The notes under the pieces are model-generated. The model saw only the letters and a program-made list of their open reading frames with translations, had not been told where the DNA came from and searched no databases. Position numbers and translations under genes: made by a program. Shown here in pieces: positions 22,571-34,657 of a stretch of DNA of 64,000 bases. This DNA is from Fasciola hepatica. Lineage: Eukaryota > Platyhelminthes > Trematoda > Plagiorchiida > Fasciolidae. Location of the stretch: the NCBI GenBank assembly GCA_948099385.1, contig CANUEZ040000012.1, positions 10,457,501 through 10,521,500 of the forward strand. Reading direction: 5' to 3'. The stretch's first letter is position 1, and every line of letters starts with the position of its first letter.

Positions 22571-23310
22571 CTCTCCAGGTGTAAAGTGCTTCTACAAGAC
22601 TGACAGGAGTCCATCCCCGCACTTACCCTCGGTAACGATGGGCTGGAAGTTGTTGAAAAGTTTGTCTACTTGGGGAGCTGTATAACTGTCGATGGACGGA
22701 TTGGAGACGATGTGGACAACTGAACAGCGAAGGCTCAAGCGGCGTTCTGCAATTTACGTCACCTGTGGAGACGTCTTGAAATCTCTCTCCGATTGAAAAG
22801 TAGGGTGTCTAACTCTGCTGTGCGTAGTGTGCTCCTATTCACTTGTGAGACCTGGCCTGTTGGAGCGGCCGACGTTGACCGGTTGTCCGTGTTTGACCAT
22901 GGATGCCTGAGGAGTATCTCGCGAGTTTGGTGGCGACAGCGAATAAACGATTCCGCAGTTTGAACACGCATCCACAGAACCGGGCGTGCCGCGTACCCAA
23001 TTAGTGCTACCATATCACTCCATCGACTTCGCTGGCTGGGACATGTACTACGTATGCCACCTCATCGACTTCCCCGTCGTGCTCTATTCGCTGAGTCTAA
23101 GGTTGGCTGGAAACGACAACATGGAGGCGAAGCCATGACATGGCACCGGTCTGTCAAGGTGTTGACGTCGAGACTTGCTTCTGTCAGTTCCTCACGCTTG
23201 CATGGTTGGGGACCTCGAGATCCACTACACAGCTGGCTGGAAACTTTGTCGGATATGGCTCAGTGGTGGTTATGCTGTGACAGTTTGTGTTCGAACTCCT
23301 GAGAAATTTC
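22571..23310 (+). pseudogene. RTE-like LINE post-RT domain
   Basis: Decayed but continuous sense: VVEKFVYLGSCITVDGRIGD, NLRHLWRR, SVLLFTCETWPV, VWWRQRIND, LHRLRWLGHVLRMPPHRL and WGPRDPLHSWLETLSDMAQ. The same blocks occur in the copies at 5690, 25589 and 56.4-57.2 kb, which are of a related but distinct family. The function of this region in RTE elements is not established. Confidence 0.8.
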
Positions 23311-23387
23311 CCCTTTGATCCTTTACTTTTATTTTACTGTTTCATGTTTTTGACATGGCACCACGCTTCTGTGCATCGTACCGGATT

Positions 23388-23390
<3 letters not shown>

Positions 23391-23445
<55 letters not shown>
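23391..23445. repeat. (TA)n microsatellite
   Basis: About 27 uninterrupted TA units directly downstream of the LINE 3' end. Either the LINE inserted into it or it grew from the 3' tail. Confidence 0.95.
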
Positions 23446-23448
<3 letters not shown>

Positions 23449-24759
23449 AGGGCGCGTAGTCTGGGTGCGAGCTATTTCATTACGTACGATTGGTCCGGTA
23501 GATTCAATTACTACAATAAGACACAATTCGGGGAAAATGTGCAGGACAGAACGAGATCCAGTAGATAAACGTTAAACTCCGCTGTCGTTTAAAAATAATG
23601 ATGGAACGAAATCACACATTGAGAGGAGGCTTTGTGCGATTGATTATAATGATTTTACACTGTGTGCAGTATGTTTCTTAAGTAGAGGAATCCGCCGGTA
23701 TCATATACCTTCTCGGTCATATGGTCCTAATCCGGAGTCGGTATCCCGTAATCAGAAAACCAAGAATATTTCATTGGAGGAATTTACCAAAACTGATTTT
23801 TTATTTCACACAATACATTCACGGAATCCTTACTATGGCGAACTTAACGTTATCCTATTAGCACACGTTTACGGAGTATCGGTGTGCTGCTATGTGGAAT
23901 TTGATAAACGCGTCACTCAGTCGTTCAGCAACTATTCACCTATCTCTGTTTAGAAGTAGGTATATATTCGTATTTGAAAACAGAAGTGAGGAACATATAT
24001 TGCACGACCTGTGTTGGATCATTTCGCTGCATCTTCACATAGTGCACAATGCAGTCAAAGTTAATATTTTATAGCAGAAAAAGTGAACGGCTTGTTCAGT
24101 AATAAAGACGCACACGAAAATTTTCTCAGTTCGTTACCGGGCAATGATTAGTTGTTCTTCAACTCTCAGCTTGTTTGCGCAGTTCACGACGGTGTGTGTG
24201 CGGAATGGCAATGCCTCATTCGCAGTGATGCACGGTCTCATTTCATAAAGATACCAGACAATGGATGACCTGACTTATGGTGTACTCGTGGTGAATTTGT
24301 TATTCATTGTCTTTCTGAAACTATATACGAATGTGGTCAGCCGTTGAATGATGTAATTGCCCGTGTGTCCTGCTAGGCGCTTACATTTGAATGGGTATAC
24401 AAGTAACGCTAGGATACATGCATACATACATACACATAAATTCCCATATTCTCTGTTGAAAATTTTGGTTCCTTTTTACACGCTTACTGAGCTTCGGATC
24501 ACTGAGTTTCACCTCTATGTCCTTGCAGGTCGCCCTTGTGCAATCCCCACGGAATAGAGCTAAATCAGGCACACAAACGACTACCCTTCTGGCCGCTCTG
24601 TCCGCCTCATCAGTAGCCGGTGAAGTGGACTCATGTTGAGCCGTTGTCTTTTCGTCTTATATTGATCGTCACCCGATATCGCTACATTCGCCATTACGCT
24701 CGACGTGGATAGGCGATCGTTCTTATATCGATGTCTTTATGCAGGAAACTATCGATGTA
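23446..24759. other. no recognisable feature
   Basis: AT-rich with short ORFs only. A CATA-type low-complexity run lies near 24415-24436. Confidence 0.4.
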
Positions 24760-25205
24760 ATAGGCCAAATACTTAATCAGTTTCATCTTTATGTCGCATT
24801 ATCAGATATTGAATTGGCATGTCTATGGTTATCACGTTTGTCAACAGCGAAGTTCCACCACCTCGACGAATAGTATCAATGAATTGATGGAAGTGTCATG
24901 GGAATTTCATTGCGTCCTATTCTCTCGGATATTTGTTTCTTCACCTAGGGAATACTATGCAAAATGATATATCTGATATGACATTCTATTGGCGTTATTT
25001 CGATAATGCTTTCGTTACAATGAAAAACAAACAAGAAGGTGAACAGCTGCATGTTCCGTTCAGTAATCTGCATCCCGATGTAAAGCTGACAATCCATAAC
25101 GAGGATAATGACACCATAAGCATTTTAGACATTGAGATGTTTCACCGAGAAGGCGGTCTAATTACAAGATCCAGGTACCAAAATGACTCCTGGTTGTGGT
25201 TTTAG
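24760..25205 (+). pseudogene. PLE reverse transcriptase fragment
   Basis: Near 24872 the text reads as IDGSVMGISLRPILSDI, the PLE equivalent of the MGSPLGPxLAD motif, across a stop. ORF 24933-25205 then gives FYWRYFDNAFV, where the catalytic YVDD box reads YFDN, then LHPDVKLTIHNED and ILDIEMFHREGGLITR, the conserved LPFLDV block and its follow-up. It is joined directly to an RTE-like LINE at about 25206. Diverged from the other PLEs here, so it is a separate lineage or a much older copy. Confidence 0.72.
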
Positions 25206-26531
25206 AACCTAGGCATATCTTCCGTGGGCCCACTGTTCGTTTTTCTTGATCTAAAAGTCGCATTCGACTCAGTTGACCGCACATTTCTCTGGCGCTGCCT
25301 CTTGTTAAAGAGTGTATCCGTGAAGTTCATTTCCATCACAAGGTTCTTTTACGTTAATAGATGAAGGCAATTTCGTGCTTACGGTGATCTTCCACCCGAA
25401 GTCACCACGCGAAGTGATGCACGTCAGGGTTGCCTCCCTTCTTCTTTTCTCTTTAACTTCGTGATTGATGTGGTCATAGAAAGCGCACTTTTGTCAGGTG
25501 AGGATAGTGACATTGAATTTTCCCGGGTGGAAGTGTCAGAACTTAAAACGCGGACGATATAGCTCTTCTAAGTGAAGATCCAGGTAGGATGCAAGCTTTT
25601 CTAAGCAGCTTGACTGACTGCGCCGCAGTGTTCGGTATGCGCTTTACACCTTCGAAGTGCAAGATGCTGTTGCAGGACTGGGTTGGTGCAACGCCAAACC
25701 TTTCAGTGTCTGGGCAGACTATAAACCCTGTAGGCGAGTTCTGTTATCTGAGTAGCTGCATCTCGCCCGGAGGTCGGATATCTGATGAGGTGTCTTTGTG
25801 TATACGGAAGGCTCGTTTGACTTTTTCCAACCTGAATTATCTGTGGCGTCGATATGACATTCGTTTATCCATCAGGGGTCGAGTGTATGCTGCTCCGGTG
25901 AGGCCTGTGCTTCTGTATGGTTCAGATACATGACCACTGTGGGTGGATGATATACGAACATTGTCGGGATTTAAACACCGATATCTTCGTAGCACTGTCC
26001 ACATCTGGTGGGAACACCGTATCAACAGTGCTGAGATTCGGCGAAGAGTCTTGGGTTCACGGATGAAATCATTAGATCAAATACTTAGGCTCACCAGGCC
26101 AAGATGGTTGGGACATGTGTTGTGCATGTCCCCTGACAGGATTCCTTGGCGTGCTATGTTTGCTGAGGCGGGTGGCGGTTGGAAGATGAATAAAGGTTTC
26201 AGTTTATGACATGAAAGAAAGGTACGAAAAGCCTAACCAGTGGACTTCGTCATGTAGGACGTGTTACACTTCCTGGGGTAGGATCAAAGAGACTCTCCCA
26301 AACTATGGTTAGATACACTGGGGGATATGGCTAGTTGCAGCGATCAGCGGCGTTCTTGTATGTTTAAACATTCTTCATCTACTTGATTCCAGTATTTGTA
26401 GTTCTCCCCTTATTCCTTTCATACTTTTTTCCTCTTCATTATTTCTGTTTGAGGTTGCCGCTCCGAGATAGCAATCAAAGCCACCGCACCCAGTGCACAA
26501 TTAATGGTTGTCTGAACTGAACTGAACTGGA
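25206..26531 (+). pseudogene. RTE-like LINE, 5'-truncated
   Basis: Begins in the RT at LFVFLDLKVAFDSVDRTFLW (catalytic Asp block), then SDARQGCLPSSFLFNFVID. The YADD block is broken near 25555. ORF 25589-25933 continues FGMRFTPSKCKMLLQDWV and FCYLSSCISPGG to a TGA at about 25931, followed in frame by the WVDD, RSTVHIWWEHR and RWLGHVLCMS blocks (25943-26209). The 3' end carries TGAACTGAACTGAACT (26515-26530), a short-repeat tail of the sort many LINEs have. Inactive through stops and frame shifts. Confidence 0.85.
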
Positions 26532-28365
26532 AGATATGCCCACGTTTTTTGTGACAAAGAACAAATTACTAGTCGCTAAAACCATGGATGTGAAAAAATC
26601 TTGTGAATCCCGGCTTTGTTGATAGCAAGACTCCACTAGCGCCTTCATAGTAGAAGCAAAGTCGGGAAGTTCTTTTCGCATTTAAACAATTTTGTGACAT
26701 GTGATAATGTAATGATAGATCGCTCTTCGAAAGCTAATGGTACCAGTGGTAGTATAGATGTTATCTACCTACGTACTGATACTCATACTCAAAAAATATC
26801 ATTATAAAACCCTTAAATGCAACCGATGTGAAGTATTGGGATTTCTTCCATTCCATTAGATAGAAAAAGCTTTGGAAAAAGTACAAAGCAATGGTGTTTT
26901 TCCCTTAGAAAACATGTCATGCACATTCACCAGACCAACCGTAGATAAATCCTGAATCCAATTATCTGTACTTCGGTCGGTCGTCAATCATGTGCTCTTA
27001 CGGCAATTTTTGGTGGCTGGACATTTCCGACCATCAGACTGCTTTTCACCGGCACACTAGTTCAAAGTAAGCTTAATTTGTTTTAATTCAGTCTTGTAGA
27101 TGTTGAAACTATTTTTGGTATTGATTTTTCCCAGATTAATTTACTAAACTCACATCCACTGGGACATGATCTCAACTCTTGTGTATCAACGAGTGTCAGC
27201 TACTGGAGATGACATTAAAATAATCGATAAGGGCAGATATATGACCCTACACCTAATGTAAACCCACGGAAACGAGAATTTTGCAATGCCAATAAAATCG
27301 AACAGGAAGTAACGCGACGAGTCCCTGGGGTGGTTTTGGGTGATTTGGATTCTCTGGGTATGGCTAGGTCTGTCAGCCTTGTCAGTGGCATGTCGTGTGC
27401 TTCGCCAGATAATGTAGAATTTGAGGATATTCATATCTGCAACGTGGAATATTCGGATCAGTCTTTTTCTGACTTGCTGTCCGTTTATTTGGTTGCGCGT
27501 CACTCGAATCCGGGATAGCGGTTTCCGGCTCCGCAATTATGTGCCTAAATTGTCTCTTTTTCAAAGTTTTTGGAACACAACTTTCATGTTCACATTCTTC
27601 TACTTGCTAATACTCTACCGTGAATGTTGCAGTAAAAGTATGTCATTTAAAGATGGCTGTATCTGTCGAACCGTGTTGTCAAATTCGCTTATCAATCTGA
27701 TAACAGCTTGCTGATCGGGTGTTATTATTCTTGACCTTCGAACACCTGACCGGAAGTTGTCAATCCCTGACCTAACAATCTGTTCTCTTTGTCCGTTTTC
27801 AAAAATGCACCTCATACGTTAGATTTTTATCCATGTATCCAAATATGCTCATATTGCTCATAAATTCACCCACTCAGGGTTATCGCGCAAGTGTTGCACT
27901 TTGTGAAGTTCTTATGTCAGTGAAAAGTGTGGTTCAATACCGTTGAAGAGAGGTGACCAGAACAGGATGAAATCCAAACGCGGGACTACAATAGTTAAAC
28001 TCACAATTGGGCCTATAGTGTGGTAAAACGATAACAGAACTTTCAACACTCGCCTCTCCGGTTCTACCTAAATTGCTTCGAGATTAGGGAATAATGGGGC
28101 TCCGTGTTGTGGAGTAAGTGTAGTAGAACACTCGAAAAAATGTTCAACCTAAATAAGAATCATAAGCGAAAGACGATCTTACGAGCACCGGAAGATGTCG
28201 CTGACTGTGAGAATGATCCTCCGGAAAATGTGCTTCGACGTACGAGCGAACTTTGCATGTGTATGTTTGAGAGAGAGTTGCGATAGACCGGACTATCTGT
28301 TCACCAGCACCACCCTCTGGGTTGAGGAATAATTCACCGTGGGTTTTTATTAAATTTATTCATTA
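26532..28365. other. no recognisable feature
   Basis: ORFs of 116 codons (27186-27536, -) and 97 codons (27421-27714, +) overlap one another and show no motif. Confidence 0.35.
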
Positions 28366-28602
28366 CGTAGGTGAAAACTTGTTCCTAATCGAGAACAAAG
28401 AGTAATTTAATTCATAACATCCGCAGTTATTATTTACCACTTCTTCCCAGCGGTCATACGTATTTTCGAACTTTTCCAATCGAAGCTTCTGATCACATCC
28501 CAATTGTTCAGTCAGTTCTCCGGTAGAATGATACGGATTTTCTTGGAGATGGTCCAACTGCACTTCGTCAAACTTAATGCGGCGTTCATCGTCACAAAAC
28601 AA
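28366..28602 (-). pseudogene. mariner transposase N-terminal fragment
   Basis: Minus-strand peptide DEVQLDHLQENPYHSTGELT, then EQLG, YDRWEEVV, and finally NYSLFSIRNKFSP. The NPxxSTxEL(x)EQLG helix-turn-helix pattern, the later DRW, and LLxRNxxxPF-like spacing recall the mariner/SETMAR transposase DNA-binding domain. The region is shortened and the catalytic DD34D domain is absent. No terminal repeats found. Confidence 0.55.
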
Positions 28603-29877
28603 ATGTGGAATCAGTTGTGAACCACCCGGACTTGTTCTTCAGCCCAGTTTATTTAGGCGTTTCTAGTGCGTTCGGAATGGCTAAACCGCACGATAGACGG
28701 TTCGACCAGGCGCAGAACCAAGTTGTATCTGGCCTTTTTTAGCTTTGGACGTAACATTCAGTTTATCAAGTTCCTTAGGCAGGGATACATTCCCGCTTAG
28801 GTACATTTCTGGTGTCATTAATTTGTTACGTGTAGCTCGTCATCTGTTGATGACGTAATGTACATGCGTATATTAATGGAAGGCCTTGCTTTGTAAATAC
28901 GAAGAAGTGTCTGGTAACTGATCTGTTTATCTTGATTGTAATCTCGTTTCCTCTTAATCAGTATTCGTGGACACGGTTATCTTGCATAAACCTATGCTCT
29001 GAATTATGTGCCATGTCTAGATGCAATGAAATCGACTTGAGCATGAATTGTGCAATATTGCGGCACCGTTTTCTCATCACTCAGAATTTCTCCGGCCTAT
29101 CGTGTTCCAACGTGTGAATGGTCTCCGTTTTTCAATAACTCACCAAGTTTAGTGCTACAAGTTACCGTCATATTGGTACGTCACTCTTCTAGAAATATTT
29201 TGGAATCCTAAGGATTGCGTCCTACTATGCGTGCTCACAGCAAGGCACTTCCCAATAATCTGTTAGCAAAGTATTTCGCACTCTGGTGCACAACTCTACT
29301 GGTATTTTAATCGTGTACAACTCCGTTTATGTTGCCTTTACCAAATTCTACGGCGTGCAATATCGATGGGGTGACGATTCCTGTCTCCGTGTGGTGATTT
29401 CGGTGGACATATCAGCTGAAAACTACACTCGGAAGCCAAAATATGAAAAGCAGAGAACTAGTGATAATTTTACCAACTAGATAAAGAAGTTGTGTGGAGG
29501 TAAGATTGTTACTGATGACGACACACGACAGTATATCCCAGTATCTCGCATGGCTGCCTGATTGAATCTCTTTTACCTCACCCAGGAAGACTAAATCTCC
29601 CCACATAGTCGGGTTCACTGAATAGGGTTTGTATACCTTTCTTTCATGTCACGGACTAATCACTGATGCTGATCTCAGCACAAGTCGCACGCAACACATG
29701 TACTGGCAAACTGTGATGTTGTACCTACTGGTCTGCTTCATGTAACCAACACTGCGCTTAAAGGGTGAACTACCAATACGCTTTACCTAATACAATCCCA
29801 TAAATACAACGAAGGCATTGCTTTCGGAATACCGAAGGTTATGTTTTATCTTTCGCCAGCGACCATGCTTTTGAATT
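28603..29877. other. no recognisable feature
   Basis: Nothing assigned. Confidence 0.35.
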
Positions 29878-31330
29878 TTACAGAATAAATGTTCGAACAT
29901 TTTTGGCGGGCACTCGAACCTCAATGAACAAACGGATATCACATCTACACCACAGACGATTGAGGTTGGTAAAGACCAAACATTTGTTCTCTATACGCAA
30001 TAACACTTGATCCGATATCCAACCCCGCCTGAAATGTAATAATAATAACCACATAATTATAACATTTTTACTTCCCTCATTCACTATACGACAATCATTC
30101 CGGAAGGAGTTCGTAACTGACTGAAAGGAAGCCGGGTGGGCAAGTGACTGTCGAGGGCGGGAATCGAATCCACATTGATGACGCATTCCTCCCCCTTTCC
30201 CGAGGAGTTCGGCTAAAAAAAGCCCGTAGAGTGTGAACCTCGTGTGTTCTCACCGGGCTTAATTACAAAGAGCGCACGCTGGCTTGTGCTGATGAAGTAT
30301 GTCGGAAGCAGCGCCAGCGGTTGCCGTGTGCGCGAAACGTACAATGAAACAAGCGGTAGACGAGGGATGATCGGGTGGTCATTACACGCGGGACATCGCG
30401 GTCGGAATTCCATGATGATGACTGATTGACCATCACCGGTCTGCTTGCTTTGTCGTCTCTGCAGACATTTTAATGGTTGGTACTAAACCGACTTCATTCT
30501 GTCAGCGCCTTCATTTTGGTGATGCTGTTCAAAAGCTCTCGCAGCCTACCTGAACCTTCGCTTAGAAGAACTTTTTCGTCCACGTACTCAAGGTTCGACA
30601 TTTTCCCGTTTGAGAGAAGTTCAATACAACTATCTTCACTTGACGATTGCGTGGTATGTAGACCTGTGCCAGTAACGAAATTAAATAGAATAGGGAACGG
30701 GGCCAATCCTGACGTAAACCACTTCTCGTGGTGGACTCGGGACTTAGTTCACTATGAGCCACTGCTCAGTTTTGTCTATGCGAGTAGAAGAATAATGGGT
30801 AAGATGAATCTCCCTCACACATCTTTCGACGAGGCAGAGTCGGAAAGCAGTGCGATCGACTGGATCGAAGGCTGCTTTCAGATTAAGGACAGCATTATGT
30901 TGGCCTTATTGATACTGTGCTTATGTTCTAAAATCTTTTGAAGAATGAGTATGAGGCCGAAAAATCCTCGGTCAGGTCGAAACCCAGCTTGATTTTCTTG
31001 TGAACTCTGTTCGTGGGCAGTAGATACTCGGCGAACAGTAATACCAGCGTGGATTCGATGTTGTCTAGGGTTAATATTCTGCGTTTTCCAACAGAGGATT
31101 TGTCGCATTTTTCGACACGACCAATGAGTTACACCAGTTATTCAAACAGGCGTTTGCCAACCCCAATAACTGAACCGCGCAGGCACAGTCCATCCGTCCC
31201 AGCAGCTTCATCCAGTATAAGGAAGCGCGTTCCACAGAGTAACTGAGTGTCTGACAAGGGACAGATCACATCTAAAACTGCGTCCATTGACTGTGCCTTC
31301 AAATCAAAAATACACAAAACGTGCATTTAC
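29878..31330 (-). pseudogene. RTE-like LINE, minus strand, interrupted
   Basis: Order along the minus strand: a linker/RT start near 31215 (LDEAAGTDGL), an RT block near 31010 (ENQAGFRPDRGF), an RT core (30494-30762: FPILFNFVTGTGLHTTQ, YVDEKVLLSEGSGRLRELL, where the YADD box reads YVDE) and a post-RT piece at 29878-30050 (ISDQVLLRIENKC, FTNLNRLWCRCDIRL). About 400 bp of unrelated sequence (30060-30480), including a tRNA-like string, separates the last two. The part right of 30968 is duplicated in inverted form at 39660-40023. Confidence 0.72.
30140..30190 (-). other. weak tRNA-like B-box string
   Basis: On the minus strand, GGATTCGATTCCCGCCCTCG resembles a B box and T-arm. It lies in the sequence that interrupts the LINE, so a SINE insertion is possible. 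No A box was found with confidence. Confidence 0.25.
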
Positions 31331-31399
31331 CCCCAAGACCAACCTGGCTAACTGAATGACCAGTTCGAATATATTAACAAATATCGGTCTGTCTCAACC

Positions 31400-31775
31400 G
31401 ATTTGATTCATGATTGTCTATTCATGCAAGCGTTTATGTGGCGCACCTTACACAGGTCACACAATTGTCCCAACGCTCAAACGAGCACCACTTGCAGAAA
31501 CTGAATCACACGAAGATACGCACACTAACGCATTCCACCCTGGGTCGCCCAGTAGACGGTGGCCATAAGACAGACGGAGATGATTGTTTCAGTGAGGTGT
31601 ATCGCCCTACTCCCCTCCCCCAAACCCTGTCCGCCTCGCCCGTCGAAGTCAGTCTGACTGGTCCCCAGGCCACGATTGGGGCTATGGCTCTTCGCCTACT
31701 AAAACCTGATCAGTGCACACAAAAGCAGCAAGACCAGATACCTCAACTACCGTGGTCGAATGAACCTTGGTAACC
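31400..31775 (+). pseudogene. PLE endonuclease remnant (in left arm)
   Basis: ORF 31414-31773 reads TQLSQRSNEHHLQKLNHTKI, then FSEVYR, then IGAMALRLLKPDQCTQKQQD and QLPW. These correspond to the PLE endonuclease blocks RxLxxRxxEHHxxWL, FKVVYR, AxxRLLxPxLCAQ and LPW. The GIY-YIG box is gone and the middle is expanded. The inverted duplicate is at 39218-39577. Confidence 0.62.
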
Positions 31776-32574
31776 AGCCGAATCGGAAGCGAGCTGAGCC
31801 CGCATCTCCATACATTCACCATCACATGACTTTGAACCTAACCAATGCCTAATCGATTGCATCAGTATCACTCATATGATGTGTATGAGCTATAGATTTC
31901 AATCACGGAAGGAAGTGGTTCGCTTCCCAGACTTGTATATCAAAATGAATGATTCACATGCGTTCATAGATAATATAGGGATGATTTAATAACAGCATCT
32001 CATTAGAATCGCGTACAAACTAAGACAGTATACCGAAATCGAAGCTGGAGGTAAAAAATCATTCTCGGCTGCACCGTGGAAGAAAATTTTGCTTTCCTAT
32101 TCTGCTGTCAGCCAATATAATTTTCACAAGTTCTGTCGCTTGATCGCACTCGAACAATTGAATATCACCCGAATTCCAAGCAGTTTGTTCACTTTATATC
32201 TCGAGCTGCAGTCGTCTTAATGAGGAAACGGGAGATGAATCAGATGCATCCTTTGAGATAAGTGGGTGAATGCGATGGAAATCGTTGGACCGTTACTACT
32301 ACTACCAGTAACGATTATAATAATATCTGGAAAATACCCATTGTACCATATAAAAGTCCAATTTAGTGAAACGATTTTTTTCAGTAATTCACTCTCAAGC
32401 CGTTTACAAATTACATAGGAGACATTACACAAGAATCATGCGGATAGACATGGAATAAACACCAATCATGGGTAGGGGTTTGTCAACAATCAACTTGTCC
32501 TTGTCATTTGATTGGTTTATCTAACTTACGCCCTATGGGCGACAGGACGACAGATTCATTCGGCCTCGATCGAT

Positions 32575-33405
32575 CCTAGCCTATGGAAGTTGATGTGCCT
32601 GGACCAAACGCTTTTGGGCGCAAAGGTCGGGGGTCAGCTTCCTGATTCCAGTTGCTTCGGCTATCGCTAGATTTCTCAATTGCACACCCTTGCATTTGTT
32701 TGGGGGGACACGATACATAACTTTGAAAGCCGTGTTTGACTTCACTTGATGTCCGGTATCAACTAGGTGTGCTAAGATTGCGCTGTTTATCGATTCAGTC
32801 TGTCCTTGGCTTAACCAGCGTGGGTGATGTTCTTGGATCCGAGTGGATAGTTGTCGTGCCGTTCGATGCGTCACAAACACATGTGAAAGAGTGCACAACC
32901 ATTGATGAGGTCAACATCGACAGTTTATCCTTGTTCTGAATTTGGATCAGAGGAGCACCTCGAAACACACAACGTACGGTGGCAGCATTGAACGTGTTTT
33001 GAATTCCTCTCCTCTGTCGTCGGTTTAAGATTTCATTCACTGTATCACCTTTAAATGGTAAACTAATGAATAGATCTTTCTTCTTTACGATTTCTTCGGT
33101 GATTTTAGGCACTCTTTGAATGATATTTCTTTCAGTAAACCGATCCGGATAACTATTTTCGCGTAGAATGTTTCTTGTGTGCGTCAGCTCGTTCTCAAGG
33201 GTCTCCTCAGACCAAATTTTCCTCTCTCTGAAGGCCAAACATTTTACCAAGTTTCGCTTCTGTTGGATACTAACGAAGCCGTTAAAATTGATACACTAAC
33301 CGTTCCATGTTTGTTTTCGGAATAACTTTCGCTGAATCCGACCATCTTCCGTTCTCGTAAAGGTCACATCGAGGAATGTTAGGTGTTTGTTAGCTTCGCG
33401 TGCAA
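32575..33405 (-). pseudogene. PLE RT tail and endonuclease (in left arm)
   Basis: Minus-strand copy of the PLE described at 37258-38645, truncated at the inner end of the arm. ORF 32795-33250 covers the region after RT (LPFKGDTVNEIL, FNAATVRCVFRGAP). The next ORF (32581-32898) carries RTARQLSTRIQEHHPRWL and FKVMYRVP. The two are out of frame because the YIG box of the endonuclease is deleted at about 32868-32874. The same deletion and the same TAG before the first ORF are in the right-arm copy. Confidence 0.85.
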
Positions 33406-33466
33406 TTGGCCAACGGCTTGTTCTAATCAATATATTATAGCCTGCGGAATAAGCCCATCTTAGTAC

Positions 33467-33624
33467 TCAGAACACGAGTTGTAGGCGAACATATGTTTTC
33501 GGTGATTTCATTCTCAAGCCATCACAATCACATTTATATGAAAACGAACTATTAAGAAGAGTTGGAAAAAGTCTCACTGGGTCAGTGTGGATAATTAAGG
33601 GTGAGGAGGGATGGAATCCTGTGT
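33467..33624. repeat. inverted repeat arm of hairpin PLE (3' UTR)
   Basis: Reverse complement of about 34597-34751 with a few mismatches (for example ATAATTAAGG against ATTATTAAGG). It contains the conserved UTR stem. Confidence 0.85.
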
Positions 33625-33721
33625 GAGTGACCAGATTATGTAACCGGTGCTAATTAGCCTACGTCACCGCTGCGCGCGGTTGTGTAACACAGTTGAGTGT
33701 TGGCCATGGGAGTTGTAGTGC

Positions 33722-34657
33722 TTAGACTAATTTTCGTTGCGCGCAAAGCTCAGGCTTCAAGAGGCGGATGATAATTGCCTCGGCAGTTGCTAGTATCCGG
33801 AGTCTAATTGCTCTTGACACATGTTGTGGGACCCGGTAGACGACTTTGAAGATGGACTGGATGTCGATAGAACGCCCAGTTTCTAACATGTGCGAGACGA
33901 TTGAGCTTGATACTACTCCATTGCCTCCGTGTCTAAGCCATCGTGGGTGATGCTCCTTGATGCGTTTTGACAGCTGTCTTGCCGTTCGACCTATATAAGT
34001 AGCACCACAGGTGCACCTGAATTGATAGATGATCATGGATGAGGTCAACAAGGGCAGCTTATCTTTATTTTCACATCGGATTATTGGTGACGTGAAAAAG
34101 ACGTATCTGATCTTGGCAGCGTTGAAGGTGGACTTAACCGTGGCACTCAAAATTTTACAGACTCTATCGGCTACGACATCTCCCTTGAAGGGGAGTCGGA
34201 TGAATAATACTTTCTTTTCTGCTTGTGTGATTCTCGCTGGTTTTATCCGTTCGGTCCAGTTTCTTTGGATGAATTTCTCAGGATAACCGTTGCTAAGTAG
34301 CGTCTTCCTTATGTTTGATAGCTCGGCCTCTAGAGTATCTGAAGTGCAGATATGTTTCGCCCTGTGTAGAATACAGCGTACCAGATTACATTTGTAACCA
34401 AGTGGCACAAAACTGTGAAAGTTTGTGTACTGGCCATTCCAGGTGGCTTTCCGATACACCTTCCTCTGGATCGAGCCATCAGATCGTCTGGTTAGGTGTA
34501 CATCAAGAAACGGTAGGCAATTTTCTTCTTCCATCTCTGTGGTGAACCTGATTGCGAAGTGCGTAGATATATCATCTAAGTTGGTTTGCGCATCACACAG
34601 CATTCCATCCCTCCTCACCCTTAATAATCCACACTGACCTAGTGAAACTTTTTCCAA
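33722..34657 (-). CDS. PLE RT C-terminal region plus GIY-YIG endonuclease, fused to inverted UTR
   Basis: 311 codons, the longest clean PLE ORF in the window. Residues 1-20 (MEKVSLGQCGLLRVRRDGML) are encoded by the inverted 3'-UTR arm. Then comes the RT tail: ENCLPFLDVHLTRR (residues about 45-58) and RKATWNGQY. A connector follows with LFIRLPFKGDVV, and the endonuclease with FRCTCGATYIGRTARQLSKR, i.e. CxC plus an intact YIG box and the arginine after it, then IKEHHPRW, FKVVYRVP and KPELCAQRK. The RT catalytic box is missing, so this copy cannot reverse transcribe. The endonuclease half is intact by eye. Confidence 0.85.
   Translation of the reverse strand: MEKVSLGQCGLLRVRRDGMLCDAQTNLDDISTHFAIRFTTEMEEENCLPFLDVHLTRRSDGSIQRKVYRKATWNGQYTNFHSFVPLGYKCNLVRCILHRAKHICTSDTLEAELSNIRKTLLSNGYPEKFIQRNWTERIKPARITQAEKKVLFIRLPFKGDVVADRVCKILSATVKSTFNAAKIRYVFFTSPIIRCENKDKLPLLTSSMIIYQFRCTCGATYIGRTARQLSKRIKEHHPRWLRHGGNGVVSSSIVSHMLETGRSIDIQSIFKVVYRVPQHVSRAIRLRILATAEAIIIRLLKPELCAQRKLV

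Larger units (their letters stand above)
19560..23385 (+). mobile_element. RTE-like LINE, nearly full length but broken
   Basis: The most complete non-LTR element here: a GC-richer leader (about 19560-20292), an endonuclease, a linker, an RT and the post-RT domain, ending before a TA microsatellite at 23391. The EN-RT order without a recognisable gag-like ORF and the post-RT blocks (VWWRQRIND, RLRWLGHVLRM) suit RTE/BovB-type LINEs such as those in flatworms. The 5' limit is uncertain. Several frame shifts and stops make it inactive. Confidence 0.8.
30968..33405. repeat. large inverted repeat, left arm (about 2.44 kb)
   Basis: Reverse complement of about 37586-40023; matching positions sum to 70991 throughout, with no net indel. 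I counted only a handful of mismatches over most of the arm, for example single differences near 31700, 32808 and 33198. Matching becomes poorer in the last 50-60 bp near 33350-33405. The arm contains a LINE piece, a plus-strand PLE endonuclease remnant and a minus-strand PLE. Confidence 0.93.
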
